DNA of 64,000 nucleotides from Heterodera schachtii (lineage: Eukaryota; Nematoda; Chromadorea; Rhabditida; Heteroderidae), in NCBI GenBank assembly GCA_023374025.1, contig SIJG01000059.1, positions 765,620 through 829,619 of the forward strand. Reading direction: 5' to 3'. Shown in pieces: positions 12,700 to 23,589 of the stretch. Numbering within the stretch: position 1 is the first letter of the stretch; each line of letters starts with the position of its first letter. Below the pieces are notes generated by a model. It was not told the origin of the DNA and searched no databases. It saw only the letters and a program-made list of their open reading frames with translations. A program made the position numbers and the translations under genes.

Positions 12700-13275
12700 T
12701 TTAGGCAAATGCCTAAAATTTTTGCGCACTTAATACGCATAGATAAGCACGAAAAACGCATTTTCCGCTTTGTTTGGAGTGTCTACGATGACTTTTATAA
12801 TGCCTATTTTTGCCTATTTTGGACTTTTTGTGCTTAATGCCTAAAAGCCTTTTATTGTGACTATTTCGCCATTTTTGGCGCCTTTTTCAGGATTTTTGGA
12901 AAAATAAAAATGAAAAATACACCCCTAAGAATCGACCTGAAAAAAATTGAGAAAATACACCCCTAAAATTAAAAAAGAATTTCACAAATATTGACCCCCA
13001 AAATTTAATTATTTTTTCTTGGTAAAATATTTGGCTTAAAAATTGTCTTTATTCGAAAAAACTTTAAACAATTGAAATATAAGTAAAATTAAGTGTTTTA
13101 GTTAAGTTTTTATGCGATTTCATCCTAAAAAGCGCTAATAAAAAAATTTTATTTGCCTATTTTAGTGCCTATTCGAAGATTTTTGTGTCTATTTAATGCC
13201 TATTTTGCGATTTTTTTCTGCCTTTTTAGGTGCCTATTTCGCGATTTTTTGTGCCTAAAAATGGAAGCCCTAATA
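12700..13275 (+). mobile_element. 'tgcctatttt' family element (non-autonomous, hAT-like), diverged
   Basis: About 575 bp of tandem-like 'tgcctatttt...gcgattttt' at both ends around a middle with 'aatacacccctaagaat'. It is collinear with the 643-bp element at 47,451-48,093 and, inverted, with about 43,985-44,312. The right end gaagcccta resembles the TIR position of its relatives. The left end is eroded and no target duplication was seen. Partial relatives lie at 15,423-15,590 and 21,395-21,485. Confidence 0.65.
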
Positions 13276-13337
13276 ATTAGTTAAATAAATGGCAGAAATT
13301 CTTTATGAGAAATATCAGGCGGCACTGCATAAAATAA

Positions 13338-14425
13338 ATAATCATATATTATTTTATAAAAATGATAAAACATATATTCATTCGTCTTAAGACTGTCTAA
13401 TGGTTAAAGAGGTGAAAAGGTCAAACTAAGAAAATTCATATAAAAATTATACAATAGATTGCAATTAAAAACATAAAAAAGTAAATATCACATTGTGTAA
13501 AAATTAAAATTTTTAAATTTCATTGATAAAATTATTTTATTTCCTATGCAAAACCGAAAAAAACTAAAATTCAACAAGTGCTTCCTGTGATCTTGAGAGT
13601 TTACACAAGAAGAAAAAATATATAAGCGAAAATGAAGAATTCATATAAAAAATAAAAAACATAATTTGTGTAAATCATCGAAATCATAAAATTATAATAA
13701 AAATATTATATTTACATGCATTTACCGAAAATAAATATACTTTCTATTTATTTGAAAAAGGTATAAATATAAATTTAATAAAAAAAATATAATAAAACAA
13801 AATTCATTTACTTTCAAAATATTTTCATATGATTTCTACAATAGGTCATGTTACATGGAACATTTTTAGAGTCAAATTGACAAGGTAAAAGATTCGTGTA
13901 ACTACTTATAATGGTCGTACAACGAATTTTAAATTTAGAAAATCTAAAAAATTAATTTGTAAAAATTGATAAATAAGAGTAATGAAAGAAATAATGAAAC
14001 AAAAACAAATTAAAAATTTGTCATAATGCTTATATATTTTTTTAAATACAAAAATTTATATTTCACTTAATTCGACATTAATTTTTGTCACATTGGCAAT
14101 TAATTTAAATTTTATATATCACAGAATCCTTCTCCATTTAATTTAATAAAAATGTCAGAATTTTTGATGTTAAAATATAATGATACTTTTAGTAATAAAA
14201 ATTAATGAAAATAGTTTATAATAAACAAAGGAAAATAAATTATTGAAAATGCTAAAACCAAAAAATATAAATATGAATATGCTAAAATAATATATATTTA
14301 TTTAATATTATTTTGACAAACATTTTTTCGCGATTTCATACTAAAATAATAGATCTTTAAAAACTGATAAATTTTATTAAGACAAACAAACGAATTTTCA
14401 CTTTAAAATGAATTAATTATGTACC
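13338..14425 (+). repeat. 1.09-kb direct repeat, copy 1
   Basis: It matches 17245-18331 almost base for base, with small indels in A/T runs. Both copies start near ataatcatatattattt and end at aattatgtacc, after which they diverge completely. AT-rich, no credible coding. Copy 1 is followed by a hAT-like caggggtgttgcaaag and a GCGAAAAG simple-repeat run. Confidence 0.95.
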
Positions 14426-14575
14426 AGGGGTGTTGCAAAGGGAAAAATAAAAAGCAAAAGGCGAAAAGCGAAAAAAGCGAAACCAAAATAAAAAGCGAAA
14501 GCGAAAAGGCGAAAGCGAAATGCCTAAAAAAAGCGAAAAGGCGAAAGGCGAAAAGGCGAAATTTTTTCCAACAAT
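14424..14575 (+). repeat. GCGAAAAG/GCGAAAGC simple repeat after a hAT-like end
   Basis: caggggtgttgcaaag is followed by about 120 bp of degenerate gcgaaaag/aaaggcg units. The first bases resemble a hAT terminus (CAGGGGT), but no second end or 8-bp duplication was found. The frame over it (Lys/Ala/Ser-rich) is a by-product of the repeat. Confidence 0.7.
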
Positions 14576-14971
14576 TAGATGAATTTAAAAGACTAAAAAA
14601 TTCACCTTTTATTGTGCTTAACTGTTCTGTTTATTTGCTTTTATTTTTTTTTATTTATTTTTATCGTAGATTTTTGTATATAAATTTATAAAACGCATAT
14701 TTCATTTTTTGAAAATCGAGACTCAAAAAATTTACAATGTTAGCGGTACGCTTTTCAAAAACATTTTTTTAATTAAGTAGGATCCAAGCTGTTGCGACGC
14801 ATTCTCTTGCAGTTTGGATACCAATTAAATTAAAATTTGTCAACTTAAATAATTTATTGAGATAATGCTTTTAAGCGAATTTTTTCTTGAAAAATATTGT
14901 TTATATTTCATGAAATAAAAAAAATATTTTATTTTAATATTCATTAAATATTTTGTTATTTTAAATTGCAG

Positions 14972-15026
14972 ATGTTAGCAATGTTCAGGACGCGTACATT
15001 CGCTGTATGGAATTGTCTTACGCAAG
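14972..15026 (+). CDS. penultimate exon of a + strand gene, unidentified protein
   Basis: Acceptor ttgttattttaaattgcag ends at 14971 and the donor is CAAG|GTAAGACAG, both very good. With two leading bases the frame reads VSNVQDAYIRCMELSYA and leaves two bases (ag). These join with the first base of the exon at 15298 to make a serine codon, so the phases agree. The other full-length frame starts with ATG and leaves one base, which gives an early stop after splicing. The family is not recognised. The intron to the next exon is 271 nt. Confidence 0.7.
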
Positions 15027-15297
15027 GTAAGACAGTTTAAAATGATATAGAAAATAACGTTTTAGCTATTTTAAAAAAGCAAACAGTTTATAAAAATATA
15101 TTATTTTTTAGAAATTTTCTAATTTAAATTAACATAATTTCATTAATTTTAATTTTTAAAAAATACTAAAATTTTCTCTACTCAATTGTCCTTAATTTTT
15201 TTTTCCATATTTCCGTTTTTATCAATTTATTTTTTATATCATTTAAACCGCTCTTCGTCTTAAAATTCAATTAAATAATTAATTTTAGCCTATTTAG

Positions 15298-15388
15298 CAA
15301 ATTTCTCTATCGAATTTTGGACCTCCATAAAGTCGACCAAAGCTCAACGACCATAACGGAGCAGCCAAAAAGTGAGCCGACTGAATAA
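15298..15388 (+). CDS. terminal exon of the same gene
   Basis: It follows the acceptor gcctatttag. After completing the split serine codon it reads KFLYRILDLHKVDQSSTTIT then EQPKKSEPTE and TAA (15386-15388). The predicted C-terminus is a basic/aromatic stretch followed by a Ser/Thr/Glu-rich tail, typical of a disordered end. Phase and reading frame agree with 14972-15026, which makes this the best-supported gene end outside the transposons. Upstream exons are not linked with confidence; 11.7-12.3 kb candidates may belong. Confidence 0.7.
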
Positions 15389-15654
15389 TTTGGTGTTGGT
15401 CTGAACCTGAACCCGGAAGTACAATGTTAGCAAAAATACAATAAAAACGGAAAATACACCCCTAAGAATAACCAAAAATAAAAAAAAATTTTCTCAAAAA
15501 TTCTTCCGGCAATTTTTTTTTGACAAAGTTTTTGATTTAAAAAATGCCAATATTTGCTAAAAAAATTTTATAAAGGAAAAGTACCTCCTTTGCTACTGTA
15601 ACCAGTGAATACAATTATTTTTCTCAATTTTTGTCTGAAAAAAAACGCATTTTT

Positions 15655-15802
15655 CTATGCCCCACATTTCTCTCTCTCTCGTTCCCTCTCCCCCCTCTCT
15701 CTCTTCGCTTTCTCTTTCCCTCCCCCACCTCTTTCTCTCCCCCTCGCCCTCTCTCGTTTAACACTCTCTCTCGCTTGCCCCCCCCCCTTCTCTCTCTTTA
15801 CA
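15655..15802 (+). other. 140-nt polypyrimidine tract ending in TTTACAG
   Basis: An almost pure C/T microsatellite-like tract (ctctctct, cccccccc) ends in cttctctctctttacag, an excellent 3' splice acceptor (cis- or trans-). A TATA-like tataaaag follows at 15820-15827, so a promoter is the competing reading. Minus-strand purine ORFs across it are artefacts of the repeat. Confidence 0.6.
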
Positions 15803-15892
15803 GCCCTTGTTTTAATCAATATAAAAGGACGCGGTGCCAGCGTTCCATTGCCATTATCCTCCAATTGCATAAATTGGTTCTTCTCCCAATGA
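15803..15892 (+). CDS. candidate exon or small terminal ORF after the pyrimidine tract
   Basis: With two leading bases the frame reads LVLINIKGRGASVPLPLSSN then CINWFFSQ and TGA. The first half is GC-rich (ggacgcggtgccagcg). If the CT tract is a splice acceptor this is a terminal exon; if tataaaag is a TATA box it is 5' UTR. Unidentified. Confidence 0.35.
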   Translation, partial: ALVLINIKGRGASVPLPLSSNCINWFFSQ

Positions 15893-16025
15893 CCACATTA
15901 ATTCATTCGTTTTTTTTTGCATAGAGCAAAAGTGCATTTCCATTTTCCGTTCATAAATTAAAAAATGAATATTAATGTAAAATCAACATTTTGAAAAATT
16001 TAATACCAAATTAAAAAGTTATTAA

Positions 16026-16126
16026 CGGCGTCTTTTTGGGGCCGGCGGCGCTGGTAGGCACCGCCGTGATGAAAATTGGTGATTTTTCCTTACCATATTA
16101 TTACGCCGGCAGTGCCGTTTAATAAC
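16026..16126. repeat. GC-rich 'ccggcggcgctg..ggc' palindromic repeat, about 100 bp
   Basis: ttattaacggc at the left and gccgtttaataa at the right form short TIRs around ggccggcggcgctggtagg and acgccggcagtgcc. Related sequences are at 54,427-54,576 (gggtccggcggcactgattg) and about 704-725. It is a small MITE family rather than an exon, despite its GC content. Confidence 0.6.
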
Positions 16127-17244
16127 CAATACATTTTCTGCATATAAATTATGAAAAACATTAGAAAGAAAAAGTTCAAAAATTAATTGCAACTGAGAAT
16201 AAATCCCACATTATTTAGCTAGTACGAAAAAATTAAAAATAGTCAAACCTTAATATTTAAATTTGATTAGGTATTGAAATTGGTCGACTATTTAAAAAAA
16301 GTAATAATGAATATTGAGCAGAGTATATCTATGTATAAGAAAATCACAGGCATTTCAAAAATTGGTCGATTTAAAATCGCAATAAAAGAGTTAAATAAAT
16401 TTAAAAAATATCAATGTATTATTTGTATTTTTTGAATATTGCCATCGTTACTCAAATCAAATAACACGAAAAACTAAATATAAATAATACGACCATGAAA
16501 AAAATCGGTGACAATGACTTTTATCGTCAAGAAATACAAAAATTGAATTTAAATCTTTGGCAGCCTGAAAGTTTGAAAATAATATGAAATAAAAAAAAAT
16601 TCAATAGAACATTTAAGTTATTTCTTAATATATCAATTTATTAGAAAAAATAATATAATTTTTGTCTGCAAAATGTCAAAAAATGGATAATAAAGAACGA
16701 AAAACGCATATAATCACAGTCATATAAAATTACAGAAAAATAAATAAAAATTTTTAAAAATATATTGCACCTCCAAGCTTATTAATAAATAAAATTAGTT
16801 ACAGATCACCATCAGATTCTGTAATAATTTTTTTCAAAGGTAAATCTAAGTTATGACTCAGAAGACCCAAATTTAATAGGTGATGTATTCTTGGTTTAAT
16901 TTATTTTAAGAGGCAAAACTCGGGCATTTGTTGGCATTTTATGGTTTTTAATAAAAATCTAAACCATGAGACAACTGTGCGTATTAACAGAAGGAAGTAG
17001 ACATGAGCAAAAAAATAAACATTCATTGTTTTTTAAACAAATTAAAAGTAATTGATGAATTAAAAAATGTAAAATTTTATAAATTAGAGAAAAATTATGG
17101 AAGCAACAAAACTTATATATAATAACTTAATTATTCGTAATTAATTTCTTCTTTTTCATGTGCTTTTGTTTGAAAAAATTAAAGAAATTATAATGAAAAT
17201 ATTCGAATGCAAAATAATTAAGAACCAAATAAAAAAATAAGTAT

Positions 17245-18331
17245 ATAATCATATATTATTTAATAAAAATGATAAAACATATATTCATTCGTCTTAAGAC
17301 TGTCTAATGGTTGAAGAGGTGAAAAATCAAACTAAGAAAATTCATATAAAAATTATACAATAGATTGCAATTAAAAACATAAAAAAGAAAATATATCATT
17401 GTGTAAAAATAAATTTTTAAATTTCATTGATAAAATTATTTTATTTCCTATGACAAAACCGGAAAAAACCAAAATTCAACAGATGCTTCTTGTGGTCTTG
17501 TGAGTTTACGCAAGAAGAAAAAATATATACGCGAAAATGAATAATTCATATAAAAAATAAAAACCATAATTTGTGTAAATCATCGAAATCATAAAATTAT
17601 AATAAAATATTATATTTACATGCATTTACCGAAAATAAATATACTTTCTATTTATTTGAAAAAGGTATAAATATAAATTTAATAAAAAAAATATAATAAA
17701 ACAAAATTCATTTACTTTCAAAATATTTTCATATGATTTCTACAATAGGTCATGTTACATGGAACATTTTTAGAGTCAAATTGACAAGGTAAAAGATTGT
17801 GTAACTACTTATAATGGTCGTACAACGAATTAAAATTTAGAAAATCTAAAACATTTTTGTAAAAATTGATAAATAAGAGTAATGAAAGAAATAATGAAAC
17901 AAAAACAAATTAAAATTTTGTCATAATGCTTATATATTTTTTAAATACAAAAATTTATGTTTCACTTAATTCGACATTAATTTTTGTCACATTGGCAATT
18001 AATTTAAATTTTTATATATCACAGAATCCTTCTCCATTTAATTTAATAAAAATGTCAGAATTTTTGATAAATTTTTTTAAATATAATGATACTTTTAGTA
18101 ATAAAAATTAATGAAAATAGTTTATAATAAACAAAGGAAAATAAATTATTGAAAATGCTAAAACCAAAAAATATAAATATGAATATGCTAAAATAATATA
18201 TATTTATTAAATATTATTTTGACAAACGTTTTTTCGCGATTTCATACTAAAATAATTGATCTTTAAGAACTGATAAATTTTATTAAGACAAGCAAACGAA
18301 TTTTCACTTTAAAATGAATTAATTATGTACC
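17245..18331 (+). repeat. 1.09-kb direct repeat, copy 2
   Basis: Second copy of 13338-14425, 2.8 kb downstream in the same orientation. High identity implies a recent duplication. The two copies bracket the gene end at 15.39 kb and the pyrimidine tract. There are no TG..CA ends and no pol between them, so they are not LTRs. Confidence 0.95.
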
Positions 18332-18390
18332 TGATACCTATTGTCAGTGATTAATAATTTTTTATTTAAAGGAGATGTAATTACAGCTTA

Positions 18391-18612
18391 TTGATTTTTA
18401 ATAATGAAATGAATCAATTGAGCTCATTAAAGTTTAGAAGAGAAGGAGGGGGATCTCTGCATGAATTAACATTCATTATTTTGAATTTAAAAATGCAACA
18501 TTATTATACAATAAAATTTTGTTATTCTAAAAACAATCTAATAATAACGAAAACAAACAAAAAAAATCAATATTTCAAAAGCCAAATTAAATTTTTATAT
18601 TCTAAAATATAA
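18391..18612 (+). CDS. 73-codon ORF, doubtful
   Basis: The frame starts at TTG and contains one GC-richer patch (KFRREGGGSLHELTF, about 18,430-18,475) preceded by 'aaagtttag'. The rest is Asn/Lys/Ile-rich as expected by chance. If real, only the patch is exonic. Unidentified. Confidence 0.2.
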   Translation: MIFNNEMNQLSSLKFRREGGGSLHELTFIILNLKMQHYYTIKFCYSKNNLIITKTNKKNQYFKSQIKFLYSKI

Positions 18613-18824
18613 AATTCTTTTAACTAAATTATGTTATTTTAAACGAAATTTGAGGAGAATACATTTAAAAATTTTAAGGATATTATTCCATTTAACTTTT
18701 AATAATCATAAGCAAATTATGAAATTAATAAAAGAATAGATGAAATTAAATAGAAAATATTATATTTTTTAAATTTATATCAGTTAGTTTAACTTTAATT
18801 GAAAAACAAACTATTTTTACATAG

Positions 18825-18877
18825 TTAACCTATGTGCGCTAAGTCCAATCGCTAATTTTGATTTATTTTGGATAAAT
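18825..18877 (+). CDS. candidate exon 1 of a phase-0 chain, unidentified
   Basis: Acceptor ctatttttacatag; donor AAT|GTGAAAG. After two leading bases it reads NLCALSPIANFDLFWIN and ends in phase 0. The next candidate exon (18963) begins in phase 0 after an 85-nt intron. No family recognised. Confidence 0.4.
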
Positions 18878-18962
18878 GTGAAAGAAAAAGATGAACTTAA
18901 TAAAAAACACCATAAAATTAGTTAAGAAATGAAATATGAAAAAAGACGACATTTTTATAAAG

Positions 18963-18989
18963 ATTATACATGTCGTAACTTGCAAAGAG
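18963..18989 (+). CDS. candidate 27-nt microexon
   Basis: Bounded by tttttataaag and GAG|GTAAATAT, a good donor. The phase-0 reading is IIHVVTCKE, in frame with 18825-18877. Its small size makes it doubtful on its own; the phase agreement and donor are the support. Confidence 0.35.
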
Positions 18990-20081
18990 GTAAATATAAA
19001 CTAATAAAAATGCAGGATTTAAAAAAGCCATACAAATAAACGTAAAAAAATAATTTGAAAATTGAAAATATATATATTAAATAGGTTTTAATATTTTAGT
19101 TAAATATTTAGTTTAATTTCTGCGTTAACATTAACTTTTTTTCCATTATCATAATAATAATATTAGACAATATATATATACGAAAGTTGAAATTAAAAAT
19201 GTTACCCAAAAAACTACAATCCCAATTCACGGCAAAGCAATCATGAGCCATGAGTTAAATTAGAAAAATATTTAATTAATTCAATAGAATAATGATTTAG
19301 CAATGTTAACAGAAAATTTAAAACACAATGATACGAAAAACCTTTCAAAACAAATAAAACTAAACAAAATAATCTTTTATCTTTGACTATTCAAAAAACC
19401 CAATTTAAATATTAAAATAAATGCAGAAGAAAAAACAATAAACAAAATTTATCTAAGAAAATGTGAAGACGTTGGGTGAAAAAGCTAGTATAATTTATAT
19501 TTGAAGTTTCTCACCTTAATTTTAAGCTTTTTGTAATAACATTTGAATAAGTTTTTTTATTAAAATTAAAAAAACTAATTCGACGGTTGATAAATAAATT
19601 AAAATTAAGATTTCAGAAAATAGTGAATAAATTCTTATAAATCTCTGTCTTTCAAAAATAATGAATTTTGAATGTAACTTAATAATTTAATTTTTTTTTA
19701 ACTGCCACTATTTGGAATTTATGAACATATCATTTATAATTAACAAAGGAAAATACAATTAGAAATAAATATGAATATTAATTTGCTTAAATAATAAAAA
19801 TATTTTTTAAAATTAATCTTCAAAATTAAAGTTTCATGAGAAAAAGAACATAATGAATTAATAAGATAATCTTTCAGTTTAAGGAAATAAAAATAGAAGT
19901 AAATTATTTTTTTAATACATGTAAAATTAAAAAGAGGAATTAAAGTAATTAAATTGAAAATCTTTAATTGCTAATTCGATTTAAGTATCTAATCATATCA
20001 GTAAAATTTGAAAAAAAATTATATAGTGCTTTTTATTAGAAAAGAAATATAACAAGCTTGATCACCAAACCCTTTCAACAG

Positions 20082-20126
20082 GAGGAAAAACTTCAACCCC
20101 GCACACCCCATCGATCATTCTCGCCG
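20082..20126 (+). CDS. candidate exon, basic/proline-serine rich
   Basis: Acceptor aaccctttcaacag; donor CCG|GTACTAAAAG. The phase-0 frame reads EEKLQPRTPHRSFSP. GC content is over 50% against about 20% outside. On the minus strand a mirror exon (tgacttttag|tacc...) with PARMIDGVCGVEVFPPVERV is also possible, so the strand is not certain. Confidence 0.45.
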
Positions 20127-20318
20127 GTACTAAAAGTCATAGAAGAAAATACTTCATTTAATACAATCAATGAAAACAAATCAATGTCAAAATATTAAAT
20201 ATCAGTATAATAAAAATAAATATTATTTTAAAAATCATATGTAAATTAACGCTACAACAAATGTTTAAATAAGGTTTGATTTAAATAGATTGACTGCCTT
20301 ATGTGATTACATTTAAAG

Positions 20319-20375
20319 GCATGTCCCATAAAAAATCGGGGGATTTTTTGCCGCAAGAAATTAGATGACGAAATC
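20319..20375 (+). CDS. candidate exon, unidentified
   Basis: It follows catttaaag. The phase-0 frame reads ACPIKNRGIFCRKKLDDEI up to GTTGTACTT. It is in phase with 20082-20126 across a 192-nt intron. If unspliced, the frame runs on to a TGA at about 20,418. An alternative frame, MSHKKSGDFLPQEIR, is also open. Confidence 0.35.
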
Positions 20376-20868
20376 GTTGTACTTCCTGAGATTACGAAAA
20401 AAAATAAATATAAATTCTGAAATGATTCAGTAACAAATAGTTACACATATACTCCAATAATAATATGATAAGAAATCTATAAAATAATCAAACATAAATT
20501 TTTTAATTATAATTTTGGCGACTTTCATTAGAAAACATTTTGCTATCTAATATCTGAAAATGAAAAATATTTTATCTTAAACTTTTATAAGTTAAGGAAA
20601 ATTTATTTATATCTTAAATTGTTGAAAAATACATTTACCATATTCGCTTATAAATTTAAATGATATTGTTAGTCTAGAAATTAATAATTAAATTTTACTT
20701 TATCTATAAAATTATGACAATGGTATAAATGAAAAATTGGCAAAAAGTATGAACATAATTCTATAAAAAACAACTAAAATTAAAAATTAAAATATAAACA
20801 TTTTTTATTTAATTAGAAAGCGAAAATAATACTATTTACTTGATCTAGTAAACACTGAGTATTTAAAA

Positions 20869-20958
20869 ATGACAGCTCTAAAACGTATAGAATTTTTAAA
20901 GGCTATAAGACGTCGAGAAGAATATTTAATACAAATATTGTTAAAAAATAAAAATTAA
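20869..20958 (+). CDS. 29-codon ATG ORF, basic, doubtful
   Basis: Reads MTALKRIEFLKAIRRREEYL then IQILLKNKN and TAA. It has an A-rich context before ATG and helical, basic composition. It is short enough to be chance in an AT-rich region. No family recognised. Confidence 0.2.
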   Translation: MTALKRIEFLKAIRRREEYLIQILLKNKN

Positions 20959-22230
20959 AATATTTTTAACTTTTTGTAAGCATCAATTAAATTACATGTA
21001 TCAAAGAGAAAGACCAATTTACTTTCAAGACAACTCATCGCAAACATATTCCTCAAGAAGTCAAGATTAAAAGGAAAATAAAAAATAATTAGATAAAATT
21101 AACTAAACATAATAAAAATAATTTTTAATAACAACGCAATTATAATTATCTTACAAGCATAATAAAATAAAATATCATAAATAATAAAGTCAAATTGTTT
21201 CAAGAAGAGGAAATATTAAATGAATTTAAAAAATTTTTTCATTTTATATAAATGTAAAATGTTAGTATAAAAATAAAGTATCGCCCAAAGATTTGATTAA
21301 CTAAGCCTATAAGAAAGAAGTTGTTTTGTTTTGTTGTTGTCGCTGACGCGATTATGACAAGTGATGATATTTTTTGTGCACAAAGCTCCAAAAATAGTTA
21401 GTTTTAAGTTCTAAAAACCCTCAAAAATATGTGCTAAAAATGGGAAAATAGGTGCCAAAATGTTCCAGATTTAGGGGTGTAATATATAAAATTCTTATCC
21501 AAAAACAATAGAATTAAGCAAAATAAATATTGTGATAGATCGACAAAGTGGTTACAAAAAACCAATTAAACCAATTGAAGTAAAATGCTTTGTTTTTCAT
21601 TTAAAAATTTTACATTTATTTCATAATAAGCAATGGTTATTTACCGCTCGAGCACATATGAATTAAAAATTATTAAAAGTTTAACAAAATTATATAATAT
21701 AACTGAAGTTTCTCGTAAAGTTTTCTGATAATTGTTCGAATAATTAAAATAGAAAAATAAATTAACACCTAGAATGGTGAAGATTAAAAATAAAAATAGA
21801 AATAATTTATTTAAAGATATAGAGAAATTACAATAATAAAATAGCATCATCTATTTAAAATTAATAAATAAACGAATGATACAATAAATAAATAATTGAA
21901 TTCCAGAAAAAGGTTTTATGAATACACAATAAACGAATTAACTTGCATAGTTAAGACTATTAATTTTTTTCCTATAAATAAAGCCACATTCATTAAAAAT
22001 GGCATGGCTACAAAAAAAAAACAAAATTTAAATAAAAAAACAAACATAAAAAAGAAGCAGTAAAATTTATGTAAAAAATAAAATATGATAAAAATATTTT
22101 TTCTAATTAAATTTAGCACTTTTCGATTAAAGAGATAATTATTAAAATTGATTAAAATAAAAATGTAAAAAAATTTATTTTCATAAATACGAAAAATATA
22201 ACAAATAATTTTTTTATATTTGAAAATTTA

Positions 22231-22341
22231 ATACAAGCATTCGAGGCAATGAAAGACGCCATCGAGGACGCTTTTACTCGCACGCTGCCGCGAGAAATAA
22301 ACTTAAAAAAATTCTTTAAAAAATTAATATTAATCCATTGA
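22231..22341 (+). CDS. exon-like ORF with amphipathic helix; paralogue at 60.3 kb
   Basis: Open frame through a GC-rich island: QAFEAMKDAIEDAFTRTLPR then EINLKKFFKKLILIH and TGA. The acceptor is tttaatacaag. The AT-rich upstream flank and the coding core are both related to 60,260-60,405, where the frame gives EALGAMKGAIIDSL and, after a TGA, WELETFKLRELLQR. Hydrophobic and charged positions are kept between the two, which suggests a real helical protein segment. Function unknown. Confidence 0.5.
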   Translation: MQAFEAMKDAIEDAFTRTLPREINLKKFFKKLILIH

Positions 22342-23552
22342 AGACCCAAAAAGTGAATCTACTAATATTTATCAAAACTCAAAAATTACAATTTAAATTT
22401 TTATCAAGAATTGAATAAGTAAATTGACCAAAACTACATCATGCATCACCTTAAATTTAAAACAATCTGAATTTGTATGCGAAAGACTAATATGTACTCA
22501 ATTCATGGCAGGAATTGCAGTTGAATAGTGGACAAGTGAATAAGGGCTAAAATTTTAAATTTTTTATAATTCAAATCAATATCCCATAGATTAAAAATAA
22601 AATATAAAAAAGTTAATAAATTTAATCAATAAATTTCAATCAATAAATACCGAAACTGTAGATTACCAAATGCAAAAGTAATTAATAATTTATTAGTTAA
22701 ATAACGAAAAAACTTATTTGTTGCATAAATTGCTTTTATTAAATTTTTTTAACAGAATTTAAATATTGGAATGTCTTCATCCGAACATTAATAACAAATA
22801 TATCAAAGTTTAAAAAAAGTATTCCGAATAGTCTATGAAGATACCAAATGGATTTAAAAAATTAGACTTAATAATTCTAATAATAAAATGATTAATTGGG
22901 CTGAATAAAGAATAAATGGAGATACAGCCATCGCAAAAGTTTGTTGATATAACTATAATTATTAAAAATTTTAAAATGCACCATAAATTAAATATTAAAA
23001 ATTTCATTCTATGTTTTATTTTAATTGAAAAATAAACTAGAAAAATTATAAGATGTAAAAATTAACAGGTTAATTGCTTTGGAATGATATTGATTTAATC
23101 CGCATCTGATAAAAACTAAGACAATTTAGTGCTCTTTTGATTTGTTTCCAATAGCATTCTTTATTAAGTAATACAAATGTATTAAAACCTATTTTAATTA
23201 TCACTTTCCTATGACATAAGAGTTCTATATGACTTCAAATCTCGTGAGACAAGCAATAAGCCTAAATAATTATTTTTTCGTTCATTTAAATTTAAAATGT
23301 CATGAATTTGAAGGAAAGATTTTAATCATTCTTGATTATTAAAAAAGGCAATTAGAAACCAAAAAAACCAAAAATAAAAAAAAATTCAAAGAATTAAATT
23401 CATCAACAAATATTACAACTGGCAACAAAAATAAATTAAATTATAGTAACAAAAACAGAGAGAATTATTAAAAATAAAATACAACAATAATGTCATTATT
23501 TTTTTATGTGAAGTCATGGTACCTCAACCTATAAAATTTCTTCTATCTGAAG

Positions 23553-23587
23553 CCGATACCATGAACACTCTCTCGGAGATTACATAA
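23553..23587 (+). CDS. candidate terminal exon
   Basis: Acceptor tttcttctatctgaag, then with two leading bases DTMNTLSEIT and TAA. The open frame extends upstream through the acceptor (FLLSEADTMN), so it may not be spliced here. Codon composition is unlike the flanks. Unidentified. Confidence 0.3.
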
Positions 23588-23589
23588 TA

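Noticed and set aside
12700..13275. TTAGGC-like words suggesting nematode telomeric repeat
   Set aside because: taggc/gcctaa occur only within the element's own irregular repeats and never as a tandem hexamer array.
14419..14691. Lys/Ala/Ser-rich 90-codon ORF
   Set aside because: It is the GCGAAAAG simple repeat read in one frame, followed by a random AT-rich tail.
15655..15870. Arg/Glu/Gly-rich minus-strand ORF and Ser/Pro/Leu-rich + ORFs over the CT tract
   Set aside because: They are translations of a CT/GA simple repeat in several frames, without independent coding features.
13338..18331. Direct repeats as LTRs of a retrotransposon
   Set aside because: No TG...CA ends, no primer-binding site, no gag/pol between, and unrelated exon-like sequence inside.
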